A stretch of DNA of 38,194 nucleotides from Perkinsus marinus ATCC 50983 (taxonomy: Eukaryota > Perkinsozoa > Perkinsida > Perkinsidae). Below the pieces are notes generated by a model. That model worked only from the letters and a program-made list of their open reading frames with translations, searched no databases and was not told where the DNA came from. The stretch's first letter is position 1; every line of letters starts with the position of its first letter. Shown here in pieces: positions 33,801-38,194 of the stretch. Position numbers and translations under genes: made by a program. The stretch spans positions 807,148 through 845,341 of the forward strand of contig NW_003216498.1 in assembly GCF_000006405.1 (NCBI RefSeq), given 5' to 3'.

Positions 33801-35160
33801 TCAAAATGGAGACGATGGGGCGCCGAGGAAGTTCGCGATTCGCTTTTGGGATCGAGCAAGCTCGAGCGGTGGCCTCAGGCTCATCGTGAACGATGCCATA
33901 CGTCCTGGATGGGTGTTCCTACTCGATAGCAACCTTGAGTCGTGCAGGTGAGGTATACGGAACGAGCTGTACTTCCTATCTTTCAATCCAGATCACGTCT
34001 TGAAACCCTCGCTGAAGTTGACGTGGCGGGAACGCATAACACTGTAGAGGACCTTCAACGTCGTGCCGATCGATGGTAGTGGTCACGTCATCGGCACCAT
34101 CCTTCTTCGCCTAGAGATCTCGTGTAACTTTGTGGTCCTAACCCACAGCCCAGTCCCTGGGATGAGAGTGTTCGTCTGGTCATTGGTTGACACTAGGGCA
34201 AGTTCCTCGACCTTGATTTCAGGAGGAAGGAGGTAGAGAGTCATGGTGAGGTGACGGTCCTGGATGCCTTGAACGGTGTTTTGGACGGGCAGATGGTCTG
34301 TCGGGAAATCAGAGTAGACCATTTCGTATCGGATTAGTGCGCAATCTCCTGTACTAGGTGGACGGTGTTGATGCTGATGATGTGGTTGATATTATGGCGC
34401 AGTGTATCGAATATGACGGATGTAAGGCGGTGGGTTCGACGTGGTGCGCAACTTTTCCGTGCAGCGCGAAACCTCCATGGACTTTATCACGTGTACCAGG
34501 TCCTTACAACTATCTTCCGTCCAAAAGGGATGAGGTAGAATCGAAGACTATCGAGATGGAACGTGAGGAGCTCCGAAGGAAGGAAGCAGAGGTAGGCCCT
34601 CGGTCACTGCTGATCGATAATCATCGCGGCTCCTCAGACTCGCGTCCGCGAGGAGGCTCTTGCGAAGGAGGCGGCTGAGATCGAGATCAGGAGATGTAAC
34701 CTATTCGCTTTCGTCCACTTCTTTCCGTTTCCTCGGTCCAGTCCGTATGCGTGTCAGGTGCTGAGGCTGATCGTCTGAAGCAAGTGAGGGATAATGAGCA
34801 GCAAATTCTGGAGAAGTACAGCAGAAGTTTACGCGAGTGAGTTGTCCTGAGGCTCTCAAATTGGGGGATTGCTGTGTCAGTTACCTCCTTGATAACGTCG
34901 TACCGGTTCTGAGAGAGGGAATCATCGAAGCTTGTGAGAAGACGCCAGACGATGCAGTTTCTTTCCTGGCCGAGTCGGTCGAGCTGACGGAGAGTTCTTC
35001 CCTCGAGTTATCTTCCTTTTGTTCTATCTTCGAGCACTTGCATAAGGAAAGTGGCGTTCCGATGAGCAAGGCCGAGAGCATTCGATTGATCCAATGCGCC
35101 CTACGTTGTATTGCACATGAACACGTGTACTGTACACGTGTTGCTGACCCACGACGATAA
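30829..35160 (+). CDS. AK7: adenylate kinase 7 (NAD(P)-binding-like, AK and Dpy-30 regions)
   Basis: Transfers phosphate between ATP and AMP; AK7 is a cilium/flagellum enzyme. Exons with agreeing phases: 30829-30951, 30998-31080, 31142-31259, 31303-31356, 31836-31883, 31931-32015, 32425-32480, from 32529, 32903-33012, 33061-33156, 33202-33345, to 33669, 33714-33947, 33992-34075, 34223-34313, 34358 on, 34881-35160. N-terminal NAD(P)-fold region: MRIFINNADTYVG, ILISNVMVWAKTKPSS, YVVCSGILYGNGEIAF, AAWLGQ, GDGDNIIPTIHV, QPYIVAVDES. Kinase: WRNLRPLKLVLIGPPASGKS (P-loop), CKFRGYVLDGFPRTAEEAHE, GTHNTVEDLQRR. A helical linker and Dpy-30 motif end it: YLLDNVVPVLREGIIEACEK, then TPDDAVSFLAES. Introns are mostly 43-61 nt; 32016-32424 (409) and 34076-34222 (147) are outliers. 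Exon 31401-31649 fills a family gap with unfamiliar sequence, and borders in 31650-31835 and 32590-32900 are open. Confidence 0.88.
32049..32336. repeat. cluster of five hairpins inside an AK7 intron
   Basis: Within the 409-nt intron 32016-32424: 32049-32073 (GGATCGCACCTC-T-GAGGTGCGATCC, 12-bp perfect stem), 32084-32099 (TCAGTC-GTAG-GACTGA), 32124-32141 (GCAGCTC-CGTT-GAGCTGC), 32208-32229 (GTGAGCCG paired with CGGCCTCAC, one bulge) and 32322-32336 (CCTCCAC-C-GTGGAGG). Neighbouring introns are about 45 nt and have none. The intron looks like a short intron enlarged by inserted, structured DNA or hosting a folded RNA. Confidence 0.75.
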
Positions 35161-35189
35161 TATGTACACGGTGTACATATTATCGTCGT
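35120..35189. repeat. two perfect palindromes at the AK7 stop codon
   Basis: 35120-35142 (AACACGTGTAC-T-GTACACGTGTT) has 11-bp arms. 35151-35189 has 19-bp perfect arms (ACGACGATAATATGTACAC and its complement) around a single G. Outer GCTG (35143-35146) and CAGC (35190-35193) can extend the second stem. The AK7 stop TAA (35158-35160) lies in its left arm, so the mRNA would end its coding part inside a very stable hairpin. A transcript-end signal or a fold-back insertion are both possible. Confidence 0.85.
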
Positions 35190-36891
35190 CAGCATTCGAG
35201 TAGAATGTAGCTTCTATAGTAGAGTCTTAACGCATTAACCGGATGGTTGCTACTCGTAACTAACGGTGAATCGTGAGGGCATTGTTCTCTTGGGTCCCTG
35301 ATGGGATGGGCTCACACTGACAATCGCAACAACATTCTCTACTCCAGGTCTTTTTTCGTTTGTTGAGTGCAAATTGCACTGTGCAATCTTAAACTCTCGA
35401 ACTGTTCAGGTATCTGTTCCACCGCTCAGTAACGGCTGGAGAGGGGAAGAAACCTGCTGAAGATTCCTCAATGGAGAGTAGGATCTAGTGACTGGATGAT
35501 CCCGTCGGGATCTGGCCGTTGTCCTTGCCATGATTCAGTGTGAACATGCTCTCTAGTGAATCGAGTTTAGTAGTAGAGTCGCGGTATATCGATGGATACA
35601 CTAATCGCCTCTGTTACTCTCCTGAAAGGACTTCGTCGCCAAGCAATACTTATCTTCATATCCCACAGCACGTCCGGGTCGTTCGATCACGTATTCAATC
35701 CAAGAAGTTAATTAGAAAGCTCATTGGAGCTTGTATTTTAAGCGAACGTATATGGAATCACTTTTCGGCGCCTCCAGAAACAAGGAAGTCCATGCTTCGG
35801 GTGTTATCGATGGTGAAACCGCGACGGCCGGGGACGTTACCTATGCGCCAGGAAATCCCAGCTAGCTTGCAAGCCAACTTGGCTTAGCCAAGGGTATCCA
35901 AGTGTTTCACGAACCCGGTCCTGTGGTGTCTGAGACCTCTAGTATGTTATGTTTCATTTATCGACGAAAGCAGACGGTTCTGCGACCCGCGTGAACCATA
36001 TCTCCCTTTCGTCTGGTAGTTTGCATCGATGCTTACTCACAATCCCGGTTGGCCAATGACTCCTCAGCTCAAGACCTCTGGAGACTAAGGTGCGTGTCAA
36101 ATCCAAGCCCACCTCTCAAAAAAAAAGGTCAAACAGCTGCACGAGCGTAAGTTTACTTTTAAATGGGGTCGTACGTTTTGGTGGTTTGCTGTCGCCCTAC
36201 TAACTCTATAAAGTTTTTTGTATGCGGGTGATCTTATTATATATCTATTAAGATCATCTTAATCATGGCGCTGCGGATCTCGGCCTGAACTAAGGTAGAA
36301 GGTTTGGTAAGTGTAAAGTCATCAAACGTGTTTCTCATTCGCTGGGAGATTATTGGAGCGGCTTAGTAAGTGATACTTCACAATCAGAAGTTTGCAATGC
36401 TTTACGTATATGTTATGTATTCTGTATGAAGCACCTGACTTGTTGTCTATGTTGACACACACGACTATTTTGATAGAGAGCACTACAAGATTAAATAATG
36501 GTTATAATTTTCCAAATATGCTTCCTCTATATAATGATATAATGACGGCCAGCATTATCGTATCCAGATGACCTCCGGAAGGATCGTTTACCTGATGCAT
36601 TGCATCACCATGCTTATACTTCATATAGAGAAAATACGATCGCCCCCGGCTTGCGTGAAGTGGATGAGGAGGCTTGCGATCTCCCTGATAACTACATTGC
36701 ATTGGGTACCCAGTCTATTCGTCACTAGGCAGTATGTCCAATTCATTTTGTGTCGTAAAGAGAATCCACGGGAGGCTTGTTCTCATCGGCAGTATCGTCA
36801 AACTAAGACTAGAGAGATTACTGGAAAAGTATCGATATGTTATATGTTATCGATATGTGTGAGCTTTCTAACTCTGTTTTTCGAATAAATT
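35190..36891. other. mostly empty spacer
   Basis: About 1.7 kb. One plus-strand frame at 35540-35887 (115 codons) has a plausible basic, helical stretch (RSRIQSKKLIRKLIGACILS, then ERIWNHFSAPPETRKSMLR) but no family or splice support; it may be an exon. From about 36200 the DNA turns AT-richer. Nothing else recognised. Confidence 0.35.
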
Positions 36892-37307
36892 ATGTATTTT
36901 TTCTTGGCTTTCTGGTTTATGAATATTGTTCAACATAATTCAGAGCAACATTACTTTCGTTCTACCATAAACGAAACAAAAGGTACACCAGAATCTGGCG
37001 GCCAGACCACCGAAAATGGAATCATGGACTTTACCGCTAGATTCCTTGAAGCCATCTTTAAATATACTAGGTATTATTCTTTTACCATTCACTTTTTATC
37101 TATACCTTTAGGTTTATGAATGAAAATCATTTTACTTCGTATGAAGATCGTAGGAAGTTAATCAAGTATATCGATTCTCATAGTACACTATATGAATTTT
37201 GGAATATTTATATGGCATTACAAAAATTGTATAAAGATATAATGCAGGCTCCTTATTATGCGATGGACAACAACTACGGACTAAGTCCGTTTGACAATTT
37301 GCCTTAG
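36892..37307 (+). CDS. small two-exon protein in AT-rich DNA
   Basis: Exons 36892-37070 and 37112-37307 join in phase 2 across a 41-nt, AT-rich GT-AG intron, giving 124 residues. The start MYFFLAFWFMNIV is hydrophobic. The middle reads FTSYEDRRKLIKYIDSHSTL, then YEFWNIYMAL. That stretch loosely recalls the eIF4E/4EHP segment around its SYEQ..KQIGTFASVEQFW motif, but the following WED and GG motifs are not visible, so the resemblance may be chance. A second open stretch, 37320-37432 (MPKYDKLTSPIVFQVLNKRT), follows after a stop and may belong to the same or another gene. Base composition differs from the GC-richer genes to the left. Confidence 0.35.
37276..37290. repeat. palindrome ACGGACT-A-AGTCCGT
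   Basis: Perfect 7-bp arms around one A, inside the end of the small AT-rich gene's second exon, 17 bp before its stop. Confidence 0.65.
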
Positions 37308-37801
37308 TTTTATTTCAGATGCCTAAATACGATAAACTTACCTCACCTATTGTTTTTCAAGTATTAAATAAAAGAACTACTACTCCTTGGGGAGTTGATG
37401 AAGACCAAAGAATGGTGCATAATATTACGTAAGCCAATTTTTTCCTCAGTTTTGTTAGTGCTATATTTCTTTCTCAGCCGAATACCTTGCCGAATGACCC
37501 CACTTTGGTATCAATACACCCAGCCATATTTACTCATAATATGAGTAAGACTAGAACTTACTATTGAGACTTACTGTAAGACTCATATTATATCTAGGAT
37601 TATGGTTCCGGCGAATTGCGAATTTTGCTTCCGTCCCGGATGCGGGTTCTCCTTTTCTGCTCATACTTGTCGTTCTTTTGTCACAGTTGAGTTTGACTGT
37701 ATTAAAAACATCGCTCAGCTATCTATTCTAATGTAATTTGAAAGACTTGAGCAAATTGGTATCGATTCGGAAGTTGGTAATCTACACCTTTTAAACATCT
37801 A
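37308..37801. other. AT-rich spacer with an inverted repeat
   Basis: 37536-37546 (ATAATATGAGT) is exactly complementary in reverse to 37581-37591, with a 34-nt interior that itself contains near-palindromic GTAAGACT pieces. A possible intron lies at about 37431-37479. No gene is called. Confidence 0.45.
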
Positions 37802-38095
37802 GTTCGTCTTTGGAACCATCAATTTCGTCGGGACGCGCGAAGTTGGAGGTACGAATCCGAAACGGGAAGATCATATTCGCAATTAGAACTTTCAACTTCG
37901 TCATAGAACTTTCAAGTTCGTCCGAAGTCGATAGGAAGTTCAAGTTCGTGTTAATAGAACTTTCAATTTCGACTCTCGAACCTTCGAGTTCGTCATAGAA
38001 CTTTCAACTTCGTCGAGTACACCTTCGGAACTTCAATTTCGTCCCTTTAGGAAAATCGACTTCGTCGTTCGGAACTTCAATTTCGTATTACCGGG
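37802..38095. repeat. degenerate AACTTCG-type tandem repeat
   Basis: About ten units of 18-27 bp, each built on AGAACTTTCAACTTCGTC or a variant (for example at about 37884, 37903, 37926, 37954, 37994 and 38027). Spacing is irregular and units differ by several bases. A plus-strand open frame across part of it (37810-37998, ending in a serine run) follows from the repeat and is not taken as a gene. Confidence 0.7.
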
Positions 38096-38194
38096 GCAAT
38101 TATGCCAGTACTCTCACACGGTCAGCAAAACACGAGCCTCATCGTAAGAGTCGATTTTCACAAGATCCTCTTCTTCAACTGATGCAAAGAAGAG

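Overview
The window looks like nuclear DNA of a protist, most probably an alveolate close to Perkinsus (inference; no database was searched). Genes are close together on both strands. Most are cut into many exons by very short GT-AG introns, mostly 37-61 nt, so the best genes are not long open frames and had to be rebuilt by joining exons and checking that the splice phases agree. Families found include a multi-spanning class 3 lipase of the kind I recall from alveolates, a flagellar adenylate kinase 7, a mitochondrial ribosomal protein and a PGM2-type sugar phosphomutase.

Layout. 1-4830: three head-to-tail copies of a membrane-anchored class 3 lipase gene (a piece cut by the window edge, a 5'-truncated mosaic copy, one complete gene). 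5065-5975: a minisatellite of sixteen 56-bp units. 6708-12073 (minus): an exportin/karyopherin-beta gene in many exons. 13338-14535: a gene for a secreted cysteine-containing protein of unknown role. 15200-15956: mitochondrial ribosomal protein uL11m, meeting a minus-strand unknown gene (15919-16583) tail to tail. 16854-18096: a zinc-ribbon plus coiled-coil protein. 18540-19009: an unresolved, partly KH-like gene piece. 19895-21483: a gene with the domain order of the animal FMRP/FXR RNA-binding proteins. 22619-24394: an intronless PGM2-type phosphomutase. 25104-27798 (minus): an unknown coiled-coil protein. 28909-29395: a PTRHD1-type peptidyl-tRNA hydrolase-like protein. 30829-35160: a large adenylate kinase 7 gene with NAD(P)-binding-like, kinase and Dpy-30 parts. 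36400-37800: AT-richer DNA with a small two-exon gene. 37802-38095: a degenerate AACTTCG-type repeat.

Most genes are unlinked housekeeping functions: nuclear transport, mitochondrial translation, sugar phosphate metabolism, RNA binding, and flagellum or adenylate handling. I see no operon-like pathway. The strongest surprises are the FMRP/FXR-like gene and the number of perfect short inverted repeats in spacers and in one oversized intron: a 26-bp-armed MITE-like element, a 39-bp palindrome beside the AK7 stop, and a five-hairpin cluster inside an AK7 intron. I saw no convincing virus-like or retroelement remains.
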